Shown here: piece by piece, positions 36,885 to 45,989 of the stretch | Layout: each line of letters starts with the position of its first letter | How positions within the stretch are numbered: the first letter of the stretch is position 1 | Source of the DNA: Sphingopyxis sp. | GTDB taxonomy: Bacteria; Pseudomonadota; Alphaproteobacteria; Sphingomonadales; Sphingomonadaceae | Direction: 5' to 3' | Assembly: GCA_030145715.1 (NCBI GenBank) | Contig: JAIXHQ010000025.1 | Coordinates: 1-45,989, forward strand | DNA length: 45,989 nucleotides | Translations under genes and position numbers: made by a program | Notes under the pieces: generated by a model | Seen by the model: only the letters and a program-made list of their open reading frames with translations | The model's database searches: none | Told to the model about the DNA's origin: nothing

Positions 36885-38420
36885 ATGTCTGACACCCAAG
36901 TGTCGAAAAGCCGGCCGACCAGTGCCGATGTCGCGATCATCGGCGCGGGGCCGGCGGGGCTGACCGCCGCCTATCTGCTCACACAGCAGGGTTATAGCGT
37001 GACGGTGATCGAAAAGGATCCCGTCTATGTGGGCGGGATCAGCCGCACGGTCGAACATGACGGTTTTCGTTTCGACATCGGTGGCCATCGATTTTTTTCG
37101 AAAAGCCAGGAAGTCGTCGATCTGTGGAACGAGATTCTGCCCGACGATTTCATCCAGCGTCCGCGAATGAGCCGCATCTATTATGAAGGCAAATTCTATT
37201 CCTATCCACTGCGCGCGTTTGAGGCGCTGTGGAACCTCGGCATCGTGCGTTCGACGCTGTGCATGGTCAGCTATGCGCAGGCGAAGCTGATCCCGAACAG
37301 GAATGTCCGCAGTTTTGAGGACTGGACGATCAACCAGTTCGGACGAAAGCTTTATTCGATCTTTTTCAAGACTTACACCGAGAAGGTGTGGGGTATGCCC
37401 TGCGACGAAATGTCGGCCGACTGGGCGGCACAGCGCATCAAGGGCCTGTCGCTCGGCGCCGCGGTGATCGACGGGCTGAAGCGCAGCCTGGGTCTGAACA
37501 AGGCGCCGAATGACGGCATGGCGACCAAGACGCTCCTCGAAACATTTCGCTATCCGCGGCTCGGTCCCGGCATGATGTGGGAAGCGGCGCGCGACAAGGT
37601 GGTCGCGGGCGGCAACCATGTGCTGATGGGCCATGGTTTCAAGCAATTGACGCAGGATCAGAAAACCGGCCGCTGGCGGATGACCGCCAACGGCCCCGAC
37701 GGCGACATCGTGATCGACGCGGCGCATATCATCAGTTCGGCGCCGATGCGCGAACTGGCGGCGCGCATCCATCCGCTGCCCGCCTGCGCGACGAGCGCGG
37801 CGCCGAAGCTGAAATATCGGGACTTTCTGACCGTCGCGCTCAAGATTCGTTCGGACGATCTGTTTCCCGACAATTGGATATATATTCATGACAGCAAGGT
37901 GCGGGTCGGCCGCGTGCAGAATTTCCGTAGCTGGTCGCCCGAAATGGTGCCCGATCCTGAACTGGCGTGCGTCGGTCTCGAATATTTCTGTTTCGAAGGC
38001 GACGGTCTCTGGACGTCGAGCGACGATCGACTGATCGCACTGGCCACCAGGGAAATGGAGATATTGGGGCTTTGCGATCCCGAGGATGTCGTCGGCGGGA
38101 CGGTCGTGCGGCAGGAAAAAGCCTATCCGGTTTATGACGATGATTATGCCGAACATGTCAACGTGATGCGCGGCGAGTTGGAGGCGCGCTATCCGACGCT
38201 GCACATGGTCGGGCGCAATGGAATGCACCGTTACAACAACCAGGATCATGCGATGATGACGGCCATGCTGACGGTGCGGAACATCGTCGCAGGCGAGAAT
38301 ATCTATGATATTTGGGGCGTCAACGAGGATGCCGAATATCATGAAAGCGGCACAGAGGGCGAACGGGCGGCGCTGGCGTCGGTTCGTGATGTTCCCTCGC
38401 GCGTGTCGAAGGCCGCCTGA
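36885..38420 (+). CDS. FAD-dependent oxidoreductase, UDP-galactopyranose-mutase-like
   Basis: A 511-residue flavoprotein. The dinucleotide-binding loop is VAIIGAGPAGLTAAYLL at about 16-32, then VIEKDPVYVGGISRTVEHDG and FDIGGHRFFSKSQEVVDLW. The last two are typical of the amine-oxidase/UDP-galactopyranose mutase branch, with HRYNNQDHAMMTAML near the C-terminus closing the FAD site. The start MSDTQVSKS is chosen; an upstream open extension lacks coding character. It is followed after 25 bases by GtrA and a GT-C-like gene, so it probably acts on a surface sugar. Exact reaction unknown. Confidence 0.83.
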   Translation: MSDTQVSKSRPTSADVAIIGAGPAGLTAAYLLTQQGYSVTVIEKDPVYVGGISRTVEHDGFRFDIGGHRFFSKSQEVVDLWNEILPDDFIQRPRMSRIYYEGKFYSYPLRAFEALWNLGIVRSTLCMVSYAQAKLIPNRNVRSFEDWTINQFGRKLYSIFFKTYTEKVWGMPCDEMSADWAAQRIKGLSLGAAVIDGLKRSLGLNKAPNDGMATKTLLETFRYPRLGPGMMWEAARDKVVAGGNHVLMGHGFKQLTQDQKTGRWRMTANGPDGDIVIDAAHIISSAPMRELAARIHPLPACATSAAPKLKYRDFLTVALKIRSDDLFPDNWIYIHDSKVRVGRVQNFRSWSPEMVPDPELACVGLEYFCFEGDGLWTSSDDRLIALATREMEILGLCDPEDVVGGTVVRQEKAYPVYDDDYAEHVNVMRGELEARYPTLHMVGRNGMHRYNNQDHAMMTAMLTVRNIVAGENIYDIWGVNEDAEYHESGTEGERAALASVRDVPSRVSKAA

Positions 38421-38445
38421 AGTCTTGGCCGAAGGCGCCCTTGCC

Positions 38446-38877
38446 ATGCATCCCGCGATCAGATTGATCGGTTCGATCCGGCGCGGCGAGATACGCTGGC
38501 TGAACTATCTGCTTGCCTCTGCGCTGGCGCTAGGCAGCGACGCAGGGCTGTTCCTGTTGCTGCTCGACGCCGGATTATCGCCAATGGCGGCATCCGCAAT
38601 CGGCTATTGCGCCGGGATTCTCGTCCACTGGATGGTGTCGAGCCGATTGGTTTTTGCCGATGGCGCCGCGGTGCGCGGCACGGGCGAACGGCATCGCCAG
38701 AAACTGCTGTTCGTCGGATCGGCGTTGGTCGGCCTTGCCGTCACGACCGCCATCGTCGGCACGGCAACCGCGCTTGGCCTTGACCCCCGGCTCGCGAAGC
38801 TGGCGGCGATCGTCGTGAGTTTCCAGACGACCTATTTGCTCCGCCGCCATATCGTGTTCCGCCCGGTATCCGCGTGA
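38446..38877 (+). CDS. GtrA-family membrane protein
   Basis: A 143-residue protein with four hydrophobic segments: LNYLLASALALGSDAGLFLL, then around AASAIGYCAGILVHWMV, FVGSALVGLAVTTAIVG, and LAAIVVSFQTTYLL. This is the GtrA pattern. GtrA proteins are thought to flip undecaprenyl-phosphate-linked sugars for side-chain modification of polysaccharides. The start at 38446 is uncertain; a TTG seven codons earlier is possible. Its stop overlaps the next gene's start as GTGA. Confidence 0.8.
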   Translation: MHPAIRLIGSIRRGEIRWLNYLLASALALGSDAGLFLLLLDAGLSPMAASAIGYCAGILVHWMVSSRLVFADGAAVRGTGERHRQKLLFVGSALVGLAVTTAIVGTATALGLDPRLAKLAAIVVSFQTTYLLRRHIVFRPVSA

Positions 38878-40754
38878 CCGATGCCCCCGTCCTGTCCGGG
38901 GAGGGGACGCCACGTTCCGTTCCGGCCTCTCCATCGCAGGACGGGATTGGCCTTGCGCCCTGGCTCACCCCGATCCGCATCGCCCTCATCCTGTGGACGG
39001 TGATGAGCCTGATGGCGATCGCTGTTCAATGGGACGCGATTGCCATGCTCGACCTGTCCGATACCGACGATGCGATGCGCATGGCGCAGGTTCGCGATCT
39101 TTTGGCCGGTCAGGGATGGTGGGACCTGAACCAGTATCGCGTCAATCCCGCAGGCGGCGGCGTCATGATGCACTGGTCGCGGATCGTCGATGCGCCGCTT
39201 GCCGCCGGCATCCTGATATTGAAACCACTGGTGGGGCAGCCGATCGCCGAACGCGCGGTGATGGCGATCTGGCCATCGGTGCTGGGCGCGATGCTCAGCG
39301 TCGCCTGCGTCCTTGGTTATCGCGATCATTCCGACCGGCGCATCGCGTGGGTGGCGCCGCTGTTCCTGATCATGTCGCCCTTCATCGTCGCGCAGTTCCG
39401 GCCGCTTCGCGTCGATCATCACGGCTGGCAGATATTGCTCGCGATGCTGGTGATGGGACAGGCGCTGCGTCCCGCGAGCTGGCGTTCGGGCGCGACAGCC
39501 GGCCTTTGCGCGGCTGCGTTGCTCGCCGTCTCGATCGAAGGCCTGCCGATGGCGGCGCTGTTCGCTGGGATCGCCGCGCTGCGCTGGGCCTGGCACGGAC
39601 GCGGCGAAGATCGGGCGCGACTGTGCGGCTATATGGGCGCCCTGGCCGCCGGAGCGATGCTGTTCCAGTTTCTGACCCGTGGCCCGGCCGGGTTGATGGG
39701 GACGTGGTGCGATTCACTGTCGGCGCCCTATATGGCGGCATTTGTGGCCGCGACGGCCGGGGTCGCTGCCGCCGCGCTGATCAATTCGGGCGCGTTGTGG
39801 GTCCGTTTGATGCTGCTTGCCGGCGCGGGGCTGGGGGCCGCGGCGGCGCTGCTGTGGGTGGAACCGCAATGCGCGAACGGCCCCTTTGCCTCGCTCGATC
39901 CGATCGTCGTGAAATATTGGTATCAGCGCGTCCTGGAAGGCCAGCCTTTGTGGGTGTCGAAACCGGCGGATGCGATCCATGTTCTCGTGCCGTCGCTTGT
40001 CGGACTTGCCGGGTCGCTACTCGCGTGGCGGAGCTGTACGGTCGCGGCCGACCGGCGGAACTGGGCAACGATTATCGCCGCGTTGATCGGGGCGATGCTG
40101 CTGTCCTTATTCGTCCTTCGCACCGCGTCGACCGCGCATCTTTTCGCGCTGCCCGGCTGTGCGTGGCTGGGCCTTCGCGCCTGGATGCGGGCGCGAGAAA
40201 TCGCTTCGACGGTGCCGCGAATCCTTGCGTCCATGCTGGCGGCGCTGACGCTGCCGTTACTTGGTGGCGGCGCTGTCGCGGCGGCCTTCGAGACGGCTTT
40301 TCCTGAGGCGCGGGAGAATGGCGGCGCAGCGGACCTCGCCGACGGTGCCAATCGCTATAGGGAAGACTGCCTTGACCCTGCAGCGATCGCCGCGCTGCGC
40401 CGTGTGCCGGCGACGACGATCCTGACCCCGATCGACCTTGGCGCGCCGATGCTATTCTGGACGCGCCACAGCGTGGTGGCGACGCCGCACCATCGGAACA
40501 GGGAGGCGATGGCGGACACGATCCGTGCCTTTATCGGCGATCCCCGGCAGGCGGAGGCGCTGGTCCGCAAACAACGGGCGACGCTGATCGTCTTTTGCCG
40601 TACCGCCAACGACCTGACCGCTTATCGGGGTGCGCGCGACGACGGTCTTGCCGCCCGGCTCTACGCTGGAAAAGCCCCATCGTGGCTGGAGCCGATGTCG
40701 ATCGACAGCCAGGGCGGATTGTCGGTATGGCGGGTCAAGCCCCCCGCCCGGTAA
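38874..40754 (+). CDS. GT-C-type multi-pass membrane glycosyltransferase-like protein
   Basis: A 626-residue protein starting at GTG. It has an acidic DTDDAMRMAQVRDLLAGQGW loop near residues 63-82 after the first membrane segment, GGGVMMHWSRIVDAPLAAG, and FRPLRVDHHGWQILL. About ten or more hydrophobic segments follow, with a soluble C-terminal part from about 460. An N-terminal DxD-like loop followed by many helices is the plan of GT-C enzymes such as STT3, ArnT and PMT. With GtrA next to it, a role in sugar transfer at the membrane is likely; donor and acceptor are unknown. Confidence 0.72.
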   Translation: MTDAPVLSGEGTPRSVPASPSQDGIGLAPWLTPIRIALILWTVMSLMAIAVQWDAIAMLDLSDTDDAMRMAQVRDLLAGQGWWDLNQYRVNPAGGGVMMHWSRIVDAPLAAGILILKPLVGQPIAERAVMAIWPSVLGAMLSVACVLGYRDHSDRRIAWVAPLFLIMSPFIVAQFRPLRVDHHGWQILLAMLVMGQALRPASWRSGATAGLCAAALLAVSIEGLPMAALFAGIAALRWAWHGRGEDRARLCGYMGALAAGAMLFQFLTRGPAGLMGTWCDSLSAPYMAAFVAATAGVAAAALINSGALWVRLMLLAGAGLGAAAALLWVEPQCANGPFASLDPIVVKYWYQRVLEGQPLWVSKPADAIHVLVPSLVGLAGSLLAWRSCTVAADRRNWATIIAALIGAMLLSLFVLRTASTAHLFALPGCAWLGLRAWMRAREIASTVPRILASMLAALTLPLLGGGAVAAAFETAFPEARENGGAADLADGANRYREDCLDPAAIAALRRVPATTILTPIDLGAPMLFWTRHSVVATPHHRNREAMADTIRAFIGDPRQAEALVRKQRATLIVFCRTANDLTAYRGARDDGLAARLYAGKAPSWLEPMSIDSQGGLSVWRVKPPAR

Positions 40755-40769
40755 AGACGCCCCGCTGCG

Positions 40770-42005
40770 TCAATATTTCTCGATCTGCACCGGTATCGAC
40801 CGGAAACCGTGGACGAAACAGGCGTGGACTCGCTCGGCTTCGCCGACGACCCGCACGCGCATCCGCCGCGCCGCCATTTCTTCGAGCAGGATGCGCAGTT
40901 GCAGTTCGGCAAGGCGGGCACCGACGCAGCGGTGGACGCCATAGCCGAACGACAGATGGCGCCGGGCATTTTCGCGGGCCAGATCGATCGCGTCGGGATC
41001 GCTGAAGACGCTTTCGTCACGGTTCGCCGACAGATACCACAGGATCAGCTTGTCGCCCTTGGCGATTTTGTGCCCGAACAGTTCGGCGTCTTCCAACGCG
41101 GTGCGGCGCATATGCGCGAGCGGCGTCTGCCAGCGGATGATCTCGCTCACCGCATTGGGGATCAGCGCGGGATCGGATTCCAGCTTGGCGCGCTGATCCG
41201 GGAATAGGTCGAGGCCATAGGCTAGGCCCGACATTGTGTTGCGCGTCGTGTCGTTGCCGCCGACGATCAGCAGCACCAGATTCCCGATAAACTCATATTT
41301 ATCCATATGGCTCATCGCTTCGCTGTGCAGCATCATCGACAGCAGATCGGGCGTCGGCGGCTGGTTCGCCTTTTCCACCCACAACTTTTGAAAATAGACG
41401 AACGCTTCTTCCAGCACCGCGCGGCGCTGTTCCTTGAGTTCGGGTTTCTGGGCCAGTTCGACGTCACCCATCCAGTCGGACCATTCGGACAGCTTGCGCC
41501 GGTCCTTCCACGGAAAATCGAACAGGATCGCGAGCATCTGCGTCGTCAGTTCCGTCGACACGCGATCGACCCAGTCGAATGTTTCGCCCCATGGCAGGGC
41601 GTCGAGGACTTCGCCGGTGCGATTGCGGATGTCGTCGGACAGGCGCGTCATTTCCGCGGGGGTGAAGGCGGGGGCGACGGTGCGGCGCTGGTCCGTATGT
41701 TGCGGCCTGTCCATCGCGATGAACATCGGCAAACGGAAATCCTCATCCTCATCGCGGTCCAGAATGGTGATTCCGCCATATTCCCATGAAGAACTGTAGA
41801 TGTCGGGCAGCGCCTCGACATGCTGGATCGCCTGATGGCTCGCGATATTCCAATAGGGGCCGTGGACGCTATGGTCGCATTTGACGATGCCCCCCATCCT
41901 GCGGAGTTCGGCAAAGGGGGCCTGCCAGCGGTCCTCCGAATAGAGGGCGGCAGGGCTCATGTCATGGGCACAGGATTCGGTCTGGGGTTTGGCTGCGGTC
42001 GCCAT
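40770..42005 (-). CDS. Cytochrome P450
   Basis: A 411-residue soluble bacterial P450. The haem loop [20 protein letters not shown] places the axial ligand at Cys360; the I-helix has [14 protein letters not shown] (about 247-260) and the ExxR pair is Glu288/Arg291 in SEIIRW. The first part, with [20 protein letters not shown], is typical of class I enzymes that need separate ferredoxin partners; none are adjacent. Substrate cannot be inferred. It converges on the GT-C-like gene with only 15 bases between, and is followed upstream by the ABC genes. Confidence 0.95.
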   Translation of the reverse strand: MATAAKPQTESCAHDMSPAALYSEDRWQAPFAELRRMGGIVKCDHSVHGPYWNIASHQAIQHVEALPDIYSSSWEYGGITILDRDEDEDFRLPMFIAMDRPQHTDQRRTVAPAFTPAEMTRLSDDIRNRTGEVLDALPWGETFDWVDRVSTELTTQMLAILFDFPWKDRRKLSEWSDWMGDVELAQKPELKEQRRAVLEEAFVYFQKLWVEKANQPPTPDLLSMMLHSEAMSHMDKYEFIGNLVLLIVGGNDTTRNTMSGLAYGLDLFPDQRAKLESDPALIPNAVSEIIRWQTPLAHMRRTALEDAELFGHKIAKGDKLILWYLSANRDESVFSDPDAIDLARENARRHLSFGYGVHRCVGARLAELQLRILLEEMAARRMRVRVVGEAERVHACFVHGFRSIPVQIEKY

Positions 42006-42092
42006 CGGGCATCCCTCCTTCGCAAAGGACTCACCGCGACGCTTGCCGCCGTCGGCGAAATCGGTTGCAGGATGCCACTGCTAACAGCTTTG

Positions 42093-43385
42093 TCAACGAC
42101 GGTCGTCGGTCGTCTGTTCCGTTGCTGCGGCGAGTGTCGCCGTGGAAGCCGTGCGGCGCCAGAATTTCCATCCGCCGCCGCCGCTGAGCACGCCCGCGCG
42201 AAACAGCCGCACCGACACAAAGATCACGAGCGCGACCCAGATCGCCTGCCAGCCGAGCGCGAGCAGATGCACCGACCGGGCATCGTCGGTCGCCGCGCGC
42301 GCCGCCATCGCCAATGGCGAGGAGAAGGGAAAGATTTGGGCGAACCGGGCGAGGCCGCTGTCGGGCGCGCTCGCGGCGGCGGACGACAGGCTGAACATTC
42401 CGACCTGAAAGATGGTGATGGGAAGGCTGAGCATCTGGATTTCGCGCACCGTTCCCGCCTGTGCCCCGACGCCCAGAAACACCGCGCCGAGGAGCAAAAA
42501 GGAAAGGATGAAATAGACGAAGCCGATGCCGAGGAAGAATGGCCAGCCCGTCGCGGGCATCGCGGCCAGCGCGGTCGCGGCCTCACCGGCCTGGCCCGCC
42601 GTGGAGAGCGCGGCCGGATCCATCTGCGTCACCGCGACGAAGCCCCCCGCGATCGCCATGACGACCCAGAAGGCGATGAACAGAATGGTAACCCCCAGGA
42701 AACCGAGCAATTTTCCAAGGAACACGCTTTCGAGCGGAACGGCGGCGGCGAGGATCTCGATCACCTTATTGCCCTTTTCCTCTGCCAGCGAACTCACCGT
42801 CTGGCCGGCGAGCAACAGGGTCAGCAGGAAAATGACAAAGACCGCGCCAAAGCCCAGCGACTGCCGGATCGCGATGCTGGTGCCGCCGCTCGACAGGCTT
42901 TCGAAACGTGGCGCGGGCGCGGGCAGGGGTCCGGCGGCACGAGCCCGCACGACGTCGTCGGCGAGCATGGCGAGATAGCGGCCCGCGCTGCTGTCCGGTT
43001 CCCGCTCGACGATCCGCGGTGCAGCGAGCGGGCCGCTGAGGACGGCGTAGGTGTCGCTGCCCTTTTCGGTCGCGATGGCGAGCGTATCGGCGTTTGCCGG
43101 ACCCGCGATCCGCACGTCAAGAACGGGAATCTCGCGCGCGATTCCGGCGCGAAGCCGCGTATCGGCGGCGCGCAGGGCTTCGACATCCGCGGCATCGGCG
43201 ACCGCGACGATCCGCCCCGCGCCGCGCGCGCTGTCGGCCAATTTCGAGGCGCCCATGCCCCCGGCCAGCCCCATGCCCACCATGAACAGGGGCGCGAGCA
43301 GGAACAAAAGAAAGGTGGGGGTCGCGACGATCGCCAGAAAGTCGCGCCGCGCGATGACCAGCATATTCTTGATAAAGGGAATCAT
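42093..43385 (-). CDS. ABC transporter permease (ABC-2 / NatB type)
   Basis: A 430-residue membrane protein. One segment lies at the start ([20 protein letters not shown], then TPTFLLFLLAPLFMVGMGLA), a periplasmic domain covers about 40-195, and five to six further helices follow, with LAEEKGNKVIEILAAAVPLE before the second, a pattern characteristic of NatB/ABC-2 exporters. It is translated in ATGA overlap after the ATP-binding gene. Substrate unknown; homologues export sodium or drugs. A 64-codon upstream open extension is discarded because it lies inside that gene. Confidence 0.85.
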   Translation of the reverse strand: MIPFIKNMLVIARRDFLAIVATPTFLLFLLAPLFMVGMGLAGGMGASKLADSARGAGRIVAVADAADVEALRAADTRLRAGIAREIPVLDVRIAGPANADTLAIATEKGSDTYAVLSGPLAAPRIVEREPDSSAGRYLAMLADDVVRARAAGPLPAPAPRFESLSSGGTSIAIRQSLGFGAVFVIFLLTLLLAGQTVSSLAEEKGNKVIEILAAAVPLESVFLGKLLGFLGVTILFIAFWVVMAIAGGFVAVTQMDPAALSTAGQAGEAATALAAMPATGWPFFLGIGFVYFILSFLLLGAVFLGVGAQAGTVREIQMLSLPITIFQVGMFSLSSAAASAPDSGLARFAQIFPFSSPLAMAARAATDDARSVHLLALGWQAIWVALVIFVSVRLFRAGVLSGGGGWKFWRRTASTATLAAATEQTTDDRR

Positions 43386-44341
43386 GCGGTCGCCGCCTCC
43401 TCGATTGCGTCGGTGGCGGGATCGGCATCGAACCCGGCATCGACCTGGCGCACGATATGGACAAAGGCGTCGTGCAACGCCGGACGGGCGATCGACAGGC
43501 CCGCGACGCCATGGCGGCTTGCTGTGATCCGTGCGAGCAGCGGTTCGACATCGCCGTCGCCGATCGCAAAATGCCACGCATCGCCGCGCAGCGTCGCGCC
43601 CCCGGGTAGGATCGCGGCAATTGACGCGGCGTCGCTGTCGTCGCGCGGGATATAACGCACCTGCATCGGCAGCAGCGCGCGCGCGTCGTCGACTTTCCCT
43701 TCAAACCGTCGCTGCGAACGGGCGATAATCGCCAACCGGTCGCAAAGCCGTTCCGCATGGGCCATGACATGGGTGGAAAACAGGATCGTCGCGCCGCGGT
43801 CGCGTTCGCGGCGGACCAGCATTTCCAGCCGTTCCTGATTGACGGGGTCCAGCCCCGAAAAGGGTTCGTCGAGGACGATCAGGTCGGGGGCATGGACGAT
43901 CGATCCGATCAACTGGATCATCTGCGCCATGCCCTTTGACATCTTGCGGATTTTTTCGTCGATCACGCGCTCTAGCCCGAGTTCGGTCATGAAGGTCGCG
44001 GCGCGGCGGCGCCCCTCCGACCAGTCCAGCCCGCGCAGCGCGCCCATGAAGGCGATCGCCTCGCGCGCTTTCATTCCGGGATACAGACCGCGTTCTTCCG
44101 GAAGATAGCCGATGCGGTGGCGCACCGATGCGGGCTTGTGACCGCCGAGCAGGCGGCTTGTCCCCGCATCGGGGTCGATGATGCCCAGCGTCATGCGCAG
44201 GCTGGTGGTCTTTCCCGCGCCATTGGGGCCAAGCACACCATAGATGCTGCCCGTCGGCACGGCCAGGCTGACATGATCGACTGCCTTGTAATCGCCGAAA
44301 TATTTGGTGAGGCCATGCACCTCGACGCTGAAATCGTTCAA
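43382..44341 (-). CDS. ABC transporter ATP-binding protein (NatA-like)
   Basis: A 319-residue ATPase. Walker A is [16 protein letters not shown] (G38-T46), the signature is the MSKGMAQM form common in NatA-like proteins, Walker B is [20 protein letters not shown], and [15 protein letters not shown] has the switch histidine. A C-terminal extension of about 100 residues follows, usual for this group. It would energise the permease encoded next. It is divergent from queG, with 67 bases between them. Confidence 0.92.
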   Translation of the reverse strand: MNDFSVEVHGLTKYFGDYKAVDHVSLAVPTGSIYGVLGPNGAGKTTSLRMTLGIIDPDAGTSRLLGGHKPASVRHRIGYLPEERGLYPGMKAREAIAFMGALRGLDWSEGRRRAATFMTELGLERVIDEKIRKMSKGMAQMIQLIGSIVHAPDLIVLDEPFSGLDPVNQERLEMLVRRERDRGATILFSTHVMAHAERLCDRLAIIARSQRRFEGKVDDARALLPMQVRYIPRDDSDAASIAAILPGGATLRGDAWHFAIGDGDVEPLLARITASRHGVAGLSIARPALHDAFVHIVRQVDAGFDADPATDAIEEAATA

Positions 44342-44408
44342 ATCACAATCCCCGATCTGCCGCCATGCGATCTATGGCACGGACTGGCGGTTGCCGTATA
44401 GAGCGCCA

Positions 44409-45461
44409 ATGGTTGCCGAAGCCTTGCCCCCGATCGAAGACCGGCTGGAAGCCGTTGCGCGCGCGCATGGCTTTGTCGCGTTCGGCATCGCCGACGCGGG
44501 GGCGGCGCCGCTGACCGCCGAACGATTGAACCAGTGGCTGGCGGAGGGGCGCCACGGCGGGATGATCTGGATGGAAAGCCGCGCGGCGCAGCGCGGGTCG
44601 CCCAAGGGGCTGTGGCCCGACGTCAGGTCGGTGATCGCCCTGGGCATGAGCTATGCCCCCGCGCACGACCCGCTGGCACTGGCCGATCATCCCGATCGCG
44701 GCCGGATTTCTGTCTATGCGCAGGGCGGCGACTATCATGACGTCGTGAAAAAGGCGCTGAAGGCCGTCGCGCGCTGGCTGGTTGCCGAAGCCGAAGGGGC
44801 CGAGGTGAAGGTGTTTGTCGACACCGCGCCGGTGATGGAAAAGCCGCTTTCTGCCGCCGCTGGGCTGGGATGGCAGGGCAAGCATACCAATCTGGTCAGC
44901 CGCGATCATGGCAGTTGGCTGTTTCTGGGCGCCATTTATACGACGCTTGCGCTGGCACCCTCCACCCCCGCGCGCGACCGGTGCGGCAGTTGTTCGGCCT
45001 GTCAGCAAGCCTGTCCGACGGCGGCCTTTCCCGCGCCCTATCGGCTCGATGCACGGCGCTGCATTTCTTATCTGACGATCGAGCATGACGGGCCGATCCC
45101 GCTCGACCTGCGGCGCGGCATCGGCAATCGCATCTATGGATGCGACGATTGCCTGGCGGTCTGTCCGTGGAACAAATTTGCCGAAACGGCGCATACCCAC
45201 CGCGCCTTTCTGCCGCGCGCCGAAATGGTCGCGCCGTCGATCGCCGATCTGCTCGCGCTGGACGACGCCGGATTTCGCCAGGTGTTCGCGGGTTCGCCGA
45301 TCAAGCGGATCGGCCGGGGCCGCATGGTGCGCAACGCCGCGATCGCGGCGGGGAACAGCGGCGATCTGGGCTTTCTTCCGATTCTGGAAAGGCTGGTGGC
45401 GGACGAAACGCCGATGGTCGCGGACGCCGCATCATGGGCGATCGCGCAACTGACGTCATGA
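44409..45461 (+). CDS. queG: Epoxyqueuosine reductase
   Basis: QueG makes the last step of queuosine in tRNA, using a cobalamin cofactor and two 4Fe-4S clusters. The 350-residue protein has the cluster ligands in [13 protein letters not shown] (Cys192, 195, 198, 202) and [11 protein letters not shown] (Cys245, 248, 252), with Cys218 also near. [20 protein letters not shown] supplies the catalytic acid region (Asp138). C-terminal HEAT-like repeats follow. Start [13 protein letters not shown] is chosen; the longer frame overlaps the ABC gene region. Confidence 0.94.
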   Translation: MVAEALPPIEDRLEAVARAHGFVAFGIADAGAAPLTAERLNQWLAEGRHGGMIWMESRAAQRGSPKGLWPDVRSVIALGMSYAPAHDPLALADHPDRGRISVYAQGGDYHDVVKKALKAVARWLVAEAEGAEVKVFVDTAPVMEKPLSAAAGLGWQGKHTNLVSRDHGSWLFLGAIYTTLALAPSTPARDRCGSCSACQQACPTAAFPAPYRLDARRCISYLTIEHDGPIPLDLRRGIGNRIYGCDDCLAVCPWNKFAETAHTHRAFLPRAEMVAPSIADLLALDDAGFRQVFAGSPIKRIGRGRMVRNAAIAAGNSGDLGFLPILERLVADETPMVADAASWAIAQLTS

Positions 45462-45469
45462 TGCCTATC

Positions 45470-45492
45470 TCATCATTGTTCTTGATGATTTT
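45470..45492 (+). terminator. Weak terminator-like hairpin after queG
   Basis: TCATCA and TGATGA form a six-pair stem with a seven-base loop and are followed by TTTT, eight bases after the queG stop. The stem is A/T-rich and probably weak. It lies between converging genes. Confidence 0.35.
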
Positions 45493-45528
45493 CCTGTCGT
45501 GAGATTTTCCATCTGACGCGAAATCGCC

Positions 45529-45909
45529 TTATCTGCGCAGCGCCTCGATACAGCTTGGCACATTCGCATCACGCCCGTCGGGGGTTCGCGCATCGACATG
45601 AGTGGCGAGCGGATCGGCGCCCGGTTTCGGCGCATAATAATAGATGTCGATGGTACAGGCCGCGCCCGTAAATTGCAGCTTGCGGCCCGTTCCCTCGGTG
45701 ACGTCAAGACGTGGCTTGCCGAACAGGCCGAGCGCGGCGTTTGCACCATGGCCGATCAGCCGGTTGTTCTGGGTCGGGCGCGGCGGCGTGATCGCCGTCG
45801 CTGGCTTGACGGTCGATGGCGGCGTCGCGCGCGGAATCGCGGATCCGGCGCAGCCGCCGAGCAGGAGCGAGAGGCCGGTCATGGCGGCCAGGCGGCGGCT
45901 GTGGGTCAT
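45529..45909 (-). CDS. Small predicted lipoprotein
   Basis: A 126-residue protein with a lipoprotein signal: MTHSRRLAAMTGLSLLLGGC, cysteine at residue 20. A Pro/Thr-rich linker (about 25-47) follows, then a short domain with RLIGHGANAALGLFGKPRLD and GAACTIDIYYYAPKPGADPL. Two further cysteines may pair. I do not recognise the family beyond a general resemblance to small alphaproteobacterial hypothetical lipoproteins. It overlaps the stop of the gene upstream by ATGA. Confidence 0.66.
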   Translation of the reverse strand: MTHSRRLAAMTGLSLLLGGCAGSAIPRATPPSTVKPATAITPPRPTQNNRLIGHGANAALGLFGKPRLDVTEGTGRKLQFTGAACTIDIYYYAPKPGADPLATHVDARTPDGRDANVPSCIEALRR

Positions 45910-45989
45910 TGATGCTCCCGATCATCTTTCTTGGCCCGCAGATGGAGCAGATGCACGGCCATAGCGGCGCTCGCGATGGGCGCCAACAG
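45906..45989 (-). CDS. C-terminus of an unidentified protein (cut by window edge)
   Basis: The last 27 codons of a minus-strand gene enter from the right, reading LLAPIASAAMAVHLL then HLRAKKDDREHQ. The hydrophobic stretch ending in a charged tail suggests the last membrane helix of a membrane protein. Its TGA overlaps the start of the lipoprotein, so the two are likely one operon. Too short to identify. Confidence 0.55.
   Translation of the reverse strand: MLAPIASAAMAVHLLHLRAKKDDREHQ

Noticed and set aside
36828..38447. 539-codon minus-strand frame
   Set aside because: Antisense to the FAD oxidoreductase, whose Rossmann and C-terminal motifs are complete on the plus strand.
41820..43655. 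611-codon open frame on the plus strand
   Set aside because: Antisense to the ABC permease; very rich in Arg, Gly and Asp, typical of GC-driven shadow frames.

Overview
The window looks like the replication-origin region of a high-GC alphaproteobacterium, most likely a sphingomonad (Sphingopyxis/Sphingomonas type). The reasons are the gene order ppsR-[origin]-hemE-hemJ-rho, the mnmE-mnmG-rsmG-parA-parB block with parS sites, the alphaproteobacterial families DUF1489, DUF1491 and DUF6489, and dense ATGA/GTGA gene coupling. The genus is inferred from protein style, not from a database match.

Left part, 1-9223, minus strand: a fused str and S10 ribosomal cluster in transcription order rpsL-rpsG-fusA-tuf-rpsJ-rplC-rplD-rplW-rplB-rpsS-rplV-rpsC-rplP (rplP cut by the window edge). 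Several spacers carry strong hairpins that could set relative expression. From 9530 to 15.1 kb there is a small plus-strand set (DNA-deoxyinosine glycosylase, pyrimidine 5'-nucleotidase, dapD), then a secreted DUF3857/transglutaminase-like protein and gpmA on the minus strand, and a small heat-shock gene on the plus strand whose leader carries a ROSE-type RNA thermometer. From 15.1 to 18.1 kb lie envelope genes on the minus strand: a LprI-like protein, an M14 carboxypeptidase, a lipoprotein and a SleB-like hydrolase.

Origin-left block, 18.3-23.5 kb, minus strand: ppsR-maf-aroE-coaE-dnaQ-hpf-ptsN-DUF1491. The first genes are tightly overlapped and form an operon. The 348-bp gap between ppsR and hemE (23470-23817) has two perfect DnaA boxes and one near-perfect box, three copies of a GGGATGAWT motif and an AT-rich inverted repeat. 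I call it the chromosomal origin oriC.

Origin-right block, 23.8-35.4 kb, mainly plus strand: hemE-hemJ, rho, an ABM-domain gene coupled to a TerC-family membrane protein, DUF1489, two minus-strand genes (NTF2-like and dienelactone hydrolase), DUF6489, then mnmE-mnmG-rsmG-parA-parB. Three parS sites lie in or beside this operon, two of them inside coding sequence. Most genes on both sides point away from 23.6 kb, as expected if forks leave from there.

Right end, 35.4-46 kb: a decayed plus-strand gene after parB, a glycine-zipper protein, a three-gene surface-sugar module (UDP-galactopyranose-mutase-like flavoprotein, GtrA, GT-C-like membrane protein), a cytochrome P450, a two-gene ABC exporter, queG and a small lipoprotein. 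I found no tRNA, rRNA, CRISPR array, complete insertion sequence or prophage gene.
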